Below are positions 1 to 5,789 of a stretch of 15,792 nucleotides of DNA, piece after piece. Position 1 is the stretch's first letter. Each line of letters starts with the position of its first letter. The position numbers and the translations under genes are program-made. The DNA lies in assembly GCA_964483175.1 (NCBI GenBank), contig CAZAAT010000054.1, forward strand, positions 1 through 15,792. Reading direction: 5' to 3'. The stretch is from JAAYHC01 sp964483175. Lineage in GTDB: Bacteria; Bacillota; UBA5301. Below the pieces are notes generated by a model. It was given only the letters and a program-made list of their open reading frames with translations, made no database searches and was not told where the DNA came from.

Positions 1-28
1 TTAGTATAGATAGCTGCGAGGTTTTCTT

Positions 29-57
29 TTGACCTACTAAACCTTTACAGGTACGAT
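29..57 (+). promoter_or_regulatory. weak second promoter candidate upstream of the tRNA
   Basis: TTGACC (29-34) is followed after 17 bases by TACGAT (52-57), four of six matches to the -10 consensus. It lies just upstream of a much better promoter, so it could be a tandem promoter or chance. Bases 1-28 hold nothing I can identify; they are probably the 3' flank of a gene outside the window. Confidence 0.2.
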
Positions 58-71
58 TAATAGTGCAGAGG

Positions 72-100
72 TTGACCTTTCCTCCGTTATACCGTATAAT
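72..100 (+). promoter_or_regulatory. housekeeping (sigma-A) promoter of the tRNA gene
   Basis: TTGACC (72-77) and a perfect TATAAT (95-100) are separated by exactly 17 bases. Transcription would begin near 107, about 19 bases before the mature tRNA 5' end. The near-consensus match fits a stable RNA gene. Confidence 0.85.
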
Positions 101-125
101 ATCTTATGCGCTTGAGTTTGGGAGT

Positions 126-201
126 GGGCCTATAGCTCAGCGGTTAGAGCCACCGGCTCATAACCGGTCGGTCCCTGGTTCGAATCCAGGTGGGCCCACC
201 A
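126..201 (+). tRNA. tRNA with CAU anticodon, probably tRNA-Ile2 (lysidine-modified) rather than elongator Met
   Basis: A full 76-nt cloverleaf can be folded by eye: acceptor stem GGGCCTA with TGGGCCC, D-stem GCTC/GAGC, anticodon stem ACCGG/CCGGT around loop CTCATAA, a 5-nt variable loop, T-stem CCTGG/CCAGG with TTCGAAT, discriminator A, and an encoded CCA end (199-201). The anticodon at positions 34-36 is CAT. The G1-C72 pair rules out an initiator tRNA. C4-G69 and C5-G68 are the pairs known in E. coli to mark tRNA-Ile2 for the lysidine synthetase TilS, and the acceptor stem resembles that of Bacillota tRNA-Ile(GAU) as I remember it. Ile2 is therefore favoured, but elongator Met is not excluded. 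Position 22 is G, so this tRNA is not itself a target of the A22 methyltransferase encoded next door. Confidence 0.95.
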
Positions 202-212
202 ATTTTTAATCT

Positions 213-240
213 ACCGCCTGAAATGGCGGTTTTTTATTTT
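213..240 (+). terminator. rho-independent terminator of the tRNA
   Basis: ACCGCC (213-218) pairs with GGCGGT (225-230) around a 6-nt loop and is followed by a T-rich run from 231. It closes the single-tRNA transcript before trmK. Confidence 0.85.
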
Positions 241-293
241 AAAAGGTAGTGTGCCATTTTCGTTGAAAATACATTTTATGGGAGTGAAAATGT

Positions 294-1067
294 GTGCACC
301 TTTCTGAACGTTTAAAAAAAGTCGTCTCATTGGTTCCGCTTGAGGCCGGAATTGTTGATGTTGGTACCGACCATGCTGCGGTTCCGATAACACTAGCTAA
401 GTTAAATCCACGCCGGAAAATTATTGGCGTCGAATATAATCTCAGGCCCTTACAACATGCAGTTAAAAAAGTAGCTGATGCCGGTCTGGAGACGGTTATT
501 GAAATTCGGAAAGGGTATGGGTTAGATTCTGTGCTTCCCGGTGAGGTAGAAGTAGCAGTAATAGCCGGTCTAGGTAGTGCTACAATGATCGAGATACTGC
601 GGAAAGGCAACAAAGTCGCTAGGAGTCTGAGTAGGTTAATTTTAGGGCCGATGGATTACCCTTACAAGCTAAGACAATATCTTTTGTTACATGGGTATTC
701 GATCATTACCGAAGAATTAATTCATGAGTATCGTTGGTATGAGATTTTGGTGGTGTCTCCACGGGATGTTCCGGAAGCACTCTGTAGACCAGTGAAGAAC
801 CAAGCTGATTTAGTTGAGCAGCTTCAGCAAGCATATAACCGGAGACTGGCTAATAGCGGTTGCCTTGATTTGCAAACTCAGTTAGAGTTGCTCCCCATTT
901 TATCTTCTGACTGCGATCCGGCAGTTAATTATCTTCGCTCGCGTAGAGATACGATAAACAGGATTTTGGATAATATGCCAGATGTTCCCGGTACAAAGCC
1001 ACGCCGGCAACAGTTGGAGGATAAATTAAAAGTCATTTGGAGGATAGAAGAGCAATTATGCGAGTAA
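294..1067 (+). CDS. trmK: TrmK-type tRNA (adenine22-N1)-methyltransferase
   Basis: This 257-residue protein matches the TrmK family in length and plan. TrmK uses S-adenosylmethionine to methylate N1 of adenine 22 in the tRNA D-stem. The N-terminal Rossmann domain carries SAM motif I as VDVGTDHA (21-28); a helical C-terminal part follows. Two family motifs are altered: the usual AGMGG reads AGLGS (91-95) and the usual QPN reads GPM (118-120), while the later YEI (149-151) is kept. It may be an active but divergent TrmK or a relative with another target. The start is GTG 294, nine bases after GGAG (281-284); the ATG at 290 is in another frame and stops at once. It overlaps the start of the next gene by 10 bases, so the two are co-translated. 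The pair trmK plus nif3-like is a common Bacillota arrangement, usually beside rpoD. Confidence 0.85.
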   Translation: MHLSERLKKVVSLVPLEAGIVDVGTDHAAVPITLAKLNPRRKIIGVEYNLRPLQHAVKKVADAGLETVIEIRKGYGLDSVLPGEVEVAVIAGLGSATMIEILRKGNKVARSLSRLILGPMDYPYKLRQYLLLHGYSIITEELIHEYRWYEILVVSPRDVPEALCRPVKNQADLVEQLQQAYNRRLANSGCLDLQTQLELLPILSSDCDPAVNYLRSRRDTINRILDNMPDVPGTKPRRQQLEDKLKVIWRIEEQLCE

Positions 1068-2164
1068 AAGATGTTTTAAAAATTATTAATCGGTGGGCTC
1101 CTTTTAATACGGCTGCTGAATGGGATAATGTTGGTCTGCTGATTGGTGATGCAAATGCCGACGTCAGAACGATTTTTATTGCCTTAGATGCTGATGAAGA
1201 TGCTATTAATGAGGCCATCGACGTGGGGGCTGAAGTAATTGTTGCTCATCACCCGCTTATTTATAAAAAGCTGGACAAGCTGACTCAAGAAGATGGAGCG
1301 GGTCGTGCTATTCTTAAGGCTGTCAGATACGGAATCAACATCATTGCAGCGCATACAAATCTTGATGTAGCCCCTTATGGAGTTAGTTTTCTTTTAGCGG
1401 AACGTCTAGGTTTAGTTAAGCATAGAGTGTTGGTGGAAACGGCCACTGAAAAATTATTGAAATTAGCGGTTATGGTGCCTGTAGAACATCAAGAGCAGGT
1501 TAGGGAAGCGATTTGCTCCGCAGGAGCAGGGCATATCGGTAACTATAGCCATTGTACGTTTAGTTATCAAGGAACCGGTACTTTTAAGCCTGAGTCGGAG
1601 GCCAAGCCTTTTATCGGCGAAATAGATAGATTAGAACAAGTTTCGGAAGTAAAGATCGAGTCGATATTGCCACAGCGACTGTTATCAACTGTTCTTTCTG
1701 CGATGGTGCAGGCTCATCCATATGAAGAAGTCGCTTATGACATCATTCCGTTGATGAATAAAGGGGAAACACACGGTTTTGGGCGAATTGGTATTTTAGA
1801 CGAGCCCTTAAGTACAGATATTTTTTTGTCGAAGGTTAAAAAAGAGCTTAACTGTCAATTTGTTAGGGTTGCCGGTTATTACCCGGAAAAAATTAAAAAA
1901 GTTGCAGTTTTAGGTGGAAGCGGTGCTGATTTCATTGCTACGGCAGCCCGTGAAGGAGCTGATCTGTTTTTAACTGCAGATATCAAGTATCATCAAGCGG
2001 CTGAAGCAAAAGGGCTAGGGCTCTTGCTGGTCGATCCGGGGCACGATATTTCCGAACGGTTGATTGTTCCGGCCCTAGCTAGTCTTCTGACGGAGCAGAT
2101 CTCCACGAAAGAAGTGCGTGTTATTGAGGAGAAACCCCGCCAGTCGCTATTCTCGATTTATTAG
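1058..2164 (+). CDS. Nif3-like dinuclear metal-binding protein (YqfO type)
   Basis: This is a 368-residue Nif3-family protein of the long type found in Bacillota (B. subtilis YqfO is about the same length). The start is ATG 1058, where the family-typical opening MRVKDVLKII begins; a TTG at 1037 would add seven unconvincing residues. GGAGG (1039-1043) is rather far from the ATG, and AGAAGAG (1046-1052) is better spaced. Metal ligands expected for the family are visible: H64-H65 in VAHHP, D103 in AHTNLD, and H329 and E333 in DPGHDISE. Between the two Nif3 halves lies an insert of about 130 residues with HPYEEVAYDI, the PII/CutA-like domain of this subfamily. Family members are often labelled GTP cyclohydrolase 1 type 2, but the cellular function is not settled. 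It ends with TAG. Confidence 0.92.
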   Translation: MRVKDVLKIINRWAPFNTAAEWDNVGLLIGDANADVRTIFIALDADEDAINEAIDVGAEVIVAHHPLIYKKLDKLTQEDGAGRAILKAVRYGINIIAAHTNLDVAPYGVSFLLAERLGLVKHRVLVETATEKLLKLAVMVPVEHQEQVREAICSAGAGHIGNYSHCTFSYQGTGTFKPESEAKPFIGEIDRLEQVSEVKIESILPQRLLSTVLSAMVQAHPYEEVAYDIIPLMNKGETHGFGRIGILDEPLSTDIFLSKVKKELNCQFVRVAGYYPEKIKKVAVLGGSGADFIATAAREGADLFLTADIKYHQAAEAKGLGLLLVDPGHDISERLIVPALASLLTEQISTKEVRVIEEKPRQSLFSIY

Positions 2165-2185
2165 CCGCTACGAGGGGGTTGCTCG

Positions 2186-2368
2186 ATGAAGAAAGTCTGC
2201 GAACTGTGTGGTAAAGTAATAACTCCGGAGCGTTTAGAAGCCCTGCCGGATACTAAACGCTGTATTGAATGTGCCCGTAAAAAAGGCTCAGATATCCACG
2301 GCAAACGAGCTGATATCGGAATGGATATCGATACATACAAAGATTTGCTTAATGCGACCCGTAGTTAG
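2186..2368 (+). CDS. small C4 zinc-ribbon protein, DksA/TraR-like zinc finger
   Basis: A 60-residue protein with two CxxC pairs: C6-x2-C9 and C26-x2-C29. The stretch ITPERLEALPDTKRCIEC resembles the C-terminal zinc finger of DksA/TraR proteins, but the coiled-coil of DksA that enters the RNA polymerase channel is absent. It therefore probably binds one zinc ion; a transcription role is only an inference. ATG 2186 follows GAGGGGG (2172-2178) at a good distance. The gene starts 21 bases after the nif3-like stop codon and in the same frame, so the two proteins are separated only by one TAG and seven codons. It is the last gene of the trmK transcript before rnpB. Confidence 0.8.
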   Translation: MKKVCELCGKVITPERLEALPDTKRCIECARKKGSDIHGKRADIGMDIDTYKDLLNATRS

Positions 2369-2412
2369 ATTGAGTTATGGAAAAGCAAGCTAGATCAACC
2401 AATTAACCAGGC

Positions 2413-2441
2413 TTGTTCTGTTTAACAGCAAGTGGTATAAT
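2413..2441 (+). promoter_or_regulatory. rnpB promoter (extended -10)
   Basis: TTGTTC (2413-2418) and a perfect TATAAT (2436-2441) are 17 bases apart, with TG one base before the -10 (extended -10). Transcription would start near 2448, about 17 bases before the first base pair of RNase P RNA. The spacer contains an 11-base palindrome, CTGTTTAACAG (2418-2428), which may be chance. Confidence 0.8.
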
Positions 2442-2464
2442 GATTTGAGCGAATTAACAAGTTC

Positions 2465-2802
<338 letters not shown>

Positions 2803-2814
2803 ACTTTTACCAAT

Positions 2815-2851
2815 GATGGGAGTCGGTGTAAAACCAACTCCCATCTCCATT
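2815..2851 (+). terminator. rnpB: probable rnpB terminator hairpin
   Basis: GATGGGAGT (2815-2823) pairs perfectly with ACTCCCATC (2837-2845); GGT and ACC inside the loop can extend it. The following tail, TCCATTTTAT, is only moderately T-rich, so termination may be incomplete and read-through into the next region is possible. Confidence 0.65.
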
Positions 2852-2855
2852 TTAT

Positions 2856-3067
2856 CTCGTCCCGGTCTGGTGATACCTCTGTCTGAAATCATAATAGGGA
2901 GTTGGCTCTCACTAACGATCATTTCAGGTCATGGGCAAAAATATGCTTAGTGGATGCTCAGTTACTCGCATTGGTTATGCGGAGTTAAAGATTGTCTGAC
3001 ATAGATTCCAGGAGTTAGTTGGCTATGTTTCCGATAATTCCATCAATTATTTTCTACTTTATTTCAC
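2856..3067 (+). other. gene-free, hairpin-rich region before the spore protein gene
   Basis: No reading frame or known RNA is recognisable. Three foldable elements lie in a row. CTGAAAT (2883-2889) pairs with ATTTCAG (2921-2927) and encloses a smaller hairpin near 2898-2910. ACTCGCAT (2964-2971) pairs with ATGCGGAGT (2977-2985) with one bulge and a 5-nt loop. ACATAG (2999-3004) pairs with CTATGT (3023-3028), with CCA/TGG inside. None ends in a T-run. A spore-specific (sigma-G) promoter is expected here for the downstream SASP gene, but I found no convincing pair of boxes at the right distance. It could be a long 5' leader, a small RNA, or unconstrained spacer. Confidence 0.35.
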
Positions 3068-3097
3068 ATGATAATGGCGAAAGGAGGATTAAAATAT

Positions 3098-3379
3098 ATG
3101 GCACGTGGTTCTAGTAGGTCCAATAAACCAGTAGTCGCGCAAGCTTATAACGCTTTAGAACAGTTTAAATATGAAGTAGCCACTGAACTCGGCATCAACA
3201 GCGAATATAAAACTGGCTATTGGGGAAACATCCCCTCCCGTGAATGCGGCGCTGTTGGTGGCCACATGGTTCGGCGAATGATTGCTGCTGCGGAGCAGAG
3301 CTTAATTGATCAGGCTACCGCTGGTGTAAAGGCTGGCTTTCAAGCCCAACTAAATAATCAGAATCTACCCAAGCGGTAA
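3098..3379 (+). CDS. alpha/beta-type small acid-soluble spore protein (SASP)
   Basis: A 93-residue DNA-binding spore protein. SASPs coat DNA in the dormant spore and shift UV damage toward spore photoproduct, the lesion repaired by the photoproduct lyase encoded nearby. The family signatures are present: MARGSS at the start, ALEQFKYEVATELGI (19-33), which includes the usual region cleaved by the germination protease GPR, and GAVGGHMVRRMI (51-62). ATG 3098 is chosen because the family starts with MARGSS and because AAAGGAGG (3080-3087) lies ten bases upstream; an ATG at 3068 would put that ribosome site inside the gene. Unusual for the family are Trp42 and Cys50 (GYWGNIPSREC). It appears monocistronic and ends before a strong hairpin. 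Confidence 0.95.
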   Translation: MARGSSRSNKPVVAQAYNALEQFKYEVATELGINSEYKTGYWGNIPSRECGAVGGHMVRRMIAAAEQSLIDQATAGVKAGFQAQLNNQNLPKR

Positions 3380-3401
3380 TTCGAAAAAACAACATAAGCA
3401 G

Positions 3402-3434
3402 ACCCACCGGTTTTCCGGTGGGTTTATCTACTTT
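3402..3434. terminator. hairpin terminator between convergent genes
   Basis: ACCCACCGG (3402-3410) and CCGGTGGGT (3415-3423) form a perfect 9-bp stem with a TTTT loop. On the plus strand it is followed by TTATCTACTTTTT. On the minus strand it comes directly after the ferredoxin stop codon and is followed, after a gap, by a T-run (GTTGTTTTTT). It can serve both the SASP gene and the minus-strand operon. Confidence 0.85.
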
Positions 3435-3726
3435 TTAGGTTGGGCTGAACGAATTTGATCGGTCCAGCGAGAATATGTGCCTGGCATGCGAGGCGAATTC
3501 CACTCTTGAGTGCTTCGGTATCCAAGAGTAGCTTCTCCATCATCGTTGGCGGACTGAGATGATCTAAGCCATCTTCGATCAGGACTTGGCACATGCCACA
3601 TAAGCCGTTCCGGCAAATGTGATCTATGCGCACCCTATTATCCAGGCAAGCAGCTAACAACGTCTGCTCTTTCGCCGCAGAAAAGTTCTTGGTTTTTTGT
3701 TTTACGGTTGCAAGTACCTGAGCCAT
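3424..3726 (-). CDS. [2Fe-2S] plant-type ferredoxin
   Basis: A 100-residue one-electron carrier. The cluster ligands follow the plant-type pattern: C38-x4-C43-x2-C46 in CRNGLCGMC and C81 in RLACQAH; an additional Cys27 is not an obvious ligand. Length is typical for a free-standing ferredoxin domain. ATG 3726 is preceded by AAGGA at nine bases. The gene begins only 14 bases after the stop codon of the photoproduct lyase gene on the same strand, so they are almost certainly co-transcribed. Radical SAM enzymes need a low-potential electron to start each reaction, so this ferredoxin may be the electron donor for its neighbour; that link rests on position only. Its stop codon abuts the shared terminator hairpin. 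Confidence 0.9.
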   Translation of the reverse strand: MAQVLATVKQKTKNFSAAKEQTLLAACLDNRVRIDHICRNGLCGMCQVLIEDGLDHLSPPTMMEKLLLDTEALKSGIRLACQAHILAGPIKFVQPNLKSR

Positions 3727-3740
3727 GAGATCACGTCCTT

Positions 3741-4754
3741 CTACACTGTGTACATTATTTTCGCTTCAGGCATGTATTTGTTGGCGAGATTGAAAAACAG
3801 GGTCTCAATTTGGGAAACAACATCTTTTGGATAAACCCATTTACCGTAACCAAATTGGCCGTATTTCCACTGACGACTTTCTTCATTCAAATCGAGATCG
3901 CTGTCTGGGTAAACGGTTTTGATAATCTCCTTTGCCTTTGGAGTAAAACGATGCGTGACAATTTCGATCGAAGCCAGTTTATGGGTGCGTGGTGGCAAAA
4001 CGGATGCCATTTGTTCAAATAGCTTCTCGTACTCAGTTTCCCAGCCTTCATGAATTATCACTGGTCCTACCAGAAAACCATAGAGGTAACCTGCTTCAGC
4101 AACCTTGGCAGCTGCTTGTAAACGACGATGTAAAGAGACGGTACCTTTGTCCCAAGATTGGATAACGGTTTGGGAGTTTACCGTAAACCTTATCCGGGTA
4201 TGCAGGCGATGATCAGCATCTAATAGCGAATCAACCTGGTCAAATTTGGTTACAAAACGAAATCGTCCGAAAGGGTGTTGGCCAAAGTATTCGATGGTTT
4301 TCCGGAGTGAACCGGACCACTGCTCTAAAGGAATGGGGTCAGAGATAGCAGCACCTTCGAAGATCGTAATGAAGGGACGACGCTGATTTACATATTCCTC
4401 AGCCCATGTCAATATTTCTTGCTGGTTTACATAGAGTCGAATATATGGTTTCAAGCCAAAACTAGTATTTAAGTAACAGTATTGGCAGTGCCCCGGACAA
4501 CCGCTAATGAGCGGTAGTTGGTAGTTTGCTGAAGGGCGACAGCCTTGAAATTTGTCTCGCTTGCGGGCGGCTAGGACAACTACACGTTTAGCAGCAAAAA
4601 AGGTTTCTCTAGGCGTGTTACTGGTTGGGAGACTTACCCGGTTCGAGTCGAGAAAAGTGATTGGAATACCGGACTGTTTGAACCGCTCAACGATTTCTTG
4701 TGTCTCCATATAACTTAAGGCTTCCGGTAAAACTAGTACCTTCTGGGGCTTCAT
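3741..4754 (-). CDS. splB: spore photoproduct lyase (radical SAM), clostridial-type active site
   Basis: A 337-residue enzyme that directly reverses the spore photoproduct (5-thyminyl-5,6-dihydrothymine) on DNA during germination. The [4Fe-4S] radical SAM motif is C86-x3-C90-x2-C93 in SGCPGHCQYCYLNT. Tyr92 and Tyr94 correspond to Tyr97 and Tyr99 of the B. subtilis enzyme, which relay the radical. With the same offset of five, the B. subtilis hydrogen donor Cys141 falls on Ala136 (FEGAAISD), so the classic donor is missing. Another cysteine, Cys72 in FQGCRPSANY, lies where I remember B. subtilis having Ser; clostridial enzymes appear to share this arrangement. RFVTKF and HEGWE are further family landmarks. 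ATG 4754 follows AAGGAAG (4763-4769 on the plus strand) at eight bases. I found no clear sigma-G promoter. It heads a two-gene operon with the ferredoxin. Confidence 0.93.
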   Translation of the reverse strand: MKPQKVLVLPEALSYMETQEIVERFKQSGIPITFLDSNRVSLPTSNTPRETFFAAKRVVVLAARKRDKFQGCRPSANYQLPLISGCPGHCQYCYLNTSFGLKPYIRLYVNQQEILTWAEEYVNQRRPFITIFEGAAISDPIPLEQWSGSLRKTIEYFGQHPFGRFRFVTKFDQVDSLLDADHRLHTRIRFTVNSQTVIQSWDKGTVSLHRRLQAAAKVAEAGYLYGFLVGPVIIHEGWETEYEKLFEQMASVLPPRTHKLASIEIVTHRFTPKAKEIIKTVYPDSDLDLNEESRQWKYGQFGYGKWVYPKDVVSQIETLFFNLANKYMPEAKIMYTV

Positions 4755-4829
4755 TTAATTCACTTCCTTGAAAAAGCCTATAAGGTTAAATTGCTCTTAG
4801 TGTTGGCGGTTTAGTCAATACCAAAAAAT

Positions 4830-4858
4830 TAGACAAAAATAACTCCAGATGGTATAGT
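4830..4858 (+). promoter_or_regulatory. promoter of the ferredoxin-Rrf2 operon with overlapping palindrome
   Basis: TAGACA (4830-4835, five of six matches to the -35) and TATAGT (4853-4858) are 17 bases apart, with TG forming an extended -10. Transcription would begin near 4865. The inverted repeat AGTTA-AATA-TAACT (4856-4869) covers the end of the -10 and the start site, a position from which a bound repressor would block transcription. Confidence 0.7.
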
Positions 4859-4904
4859 TAAATATAACTTGTTAGGTTAGCATTATATAAGGGAGGATTT
4901 ACCT

Positions 4905-5273
4905 ATGAAGAGAAAAATTGTCAAAATAGATGAAGAGCTTTGTAACGGTTGCGGGAAATGTGTAGCACCTTGTGTAGAGGGAGCAATTACCATTGTTGAA
5001 GGTAAAGCCAAGGTTCTCCGCGAAGAATTATGTGACGGAGCCGGCTTTTGCATAGGGACCTGTCCGACTGGCGCACTTACGCTCGAGGAACGTGAAACTG
5101 TACCGTTTGATCAGGCTGCAGCTGAGGAAATGGCTGTGAACCGGAGGCATGCTGAGATTTCCTGTCATTGGTGTGGTAATGGGGAATACACAGTCTCGTT
5201 GCTGCCAGTGCGAACCAAAGGCGATTCAGTTTGGGTCTGTACGCGCTGTCTCCCAAGATTAATCCATGGTTAA
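4905..5273 (+). CDS. ferredoxin-like [4Fe-4S] protein with C-terminal zinc ribbon
   Basis: A 122-residue protein in two parts. The ferredoxin half has one complete cluster motif, C13-x2-C16-x2-C19-x3-C23. The second motif lacks its second cysteine: C43, Ala46, C49 and C53 followed by Pro. The second site may hold a [3Fe-4S] cluster or use another ligand; relatives with Leu or Ala at this place are, to my memory, common in anaerobes. The C-terminal part has two CxxC pairs, C87-x2-C90 and C112-x2-C115 (CTRC before LPRLIHG), suggesting zinc or a rubredoxin-like iron site. The partner enzyme is unknown. ATG 4905 follows GGGAGG (4891-4896) at eight bases. The Rrf2 gene begins 11 bases after its stop codon, so the two form an operon. 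Confidence 0.85.
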   Translation: MKRKIVKIDEELCNGCGKCVAPCVEGAITIVEGKAKVLREELCDGAGFCIGTCPTGALTLEERETVPFDQAAAEEMAVNRRHAEISCHWCGNGEYTVSLLPVRTKGDSVWVCTRCLPRLIHG

Positions 5274-5284
5274 GGGTGATTGGC

Positions 5285-5716
5285 ATGGATATTACCAGAA
5301 AAGCCGAGTATGCTATTACCATTCTGTTGGAACTGGCTCAGACCGGACCTGATTATGTGCCGAGTCGAGAGGTTGGTAAGCGCCAAGGCATTCCACAGAA
5401 TCTGGTTCCCCAACTGGTATCGATCTTGAGTCGTGAGGGTTGGGTTGATGCACTTCGCGGGCCTCGTGGAGGGATAAAAATTGCGGTTGATCCGGCTACA
5501 ATTACTCTGGCTGAGGTTATTGAAGCCATAGAGGGTCCGATAATGGTCAGTCGTTGTCTTGTTCAGCAAGGCAAATCCTGTCCTAACCAGACAAAGTGTC
5601 CGCTAAGAAATGTCTGGGCCGAAGCTCAAAAGAAGGTTCTCGAAGTATTGGGCGACACTTCCATTGCAGACCTGGTTAGAGCCCAACGCGAGCTATCTAA
5701 CAGCGAAACTGATTGA
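5285..5716 (+). CDS. Rrf2-family (IscR-like) transcriptional regulator with Fe-S cysteines
   Basis: A 143-residue winged-helix regulator. The opening MDITRKAEYAITILLELA and the wing LRGPRGGIKIA (58-68) are typical of the Rrf2 family. Three cysteines, C91-x7-C99-x5-C105, occupy the place where IscR, NsrR and RsrR bind an Fe-S cluster, so it probably senses iron-sulfur status, redox change or nitric oxide. The ATG at 5285 is preceded by AAGGGTGA (5272-5279); a GTG at 5276 in the same frame is possible but would leave the ribosome site inside the gene. Its position after a ferredoxin gene and the palindrome over that operon's promoter suggest autoregulation, which is an inference. It ends with TGA, 33 bases before a strong terminator. 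Confidence 0.93.
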   Translation: MDITRKAEYAITILLELAQTGPDYVPSREVGKRQGIPQNLVPQLVSILSREGWVDALRGPRGGIKIAVDPATITLAEVIEAIEGPIMVSRCLVQQGKSCPNQTKCPLRNVWAEAQKKVLEVLGDTSIADLVRAQRELSNSETD

Positions 5717-5749
5717 CATAGTTATAACGCGCAATTTTGTACAATTCAG

Positions 5750-5789
5750 GGCAATACCCATCGTGAAGAGGGTATTGCCTTATTTTTTT
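5750..5789 (+). terminator. strong terminator of the ferredoxin-Rrf2 operon
   Basis: GGCAATACCC (5750-5759) and GGGTATTGCC (5770-5779) form a perfect 10-bp stem with a 10-nt loop, followed by TTATTTTTTT. Confidence 0.95.

Noticed and set aside
239..613. 124-codon minus-strand reading frame near trmK
   Set aside because: It is antisense to trmK and extends into the tRNA terminator region; no motif.
3067..3073. CATGATA as a sigma-G -10 box for the SASP gene
   Set aside because: It fits CATNNTA, but no -35 lies at the right spacing and transcription would start at the ribosome binding site.
4790..4818. Minus-strand TTGACT ... AGCAAT as a splB promoter
   Set aside because: The -35 is good and the spacer is 17, but the -10 matches only three of six bases.
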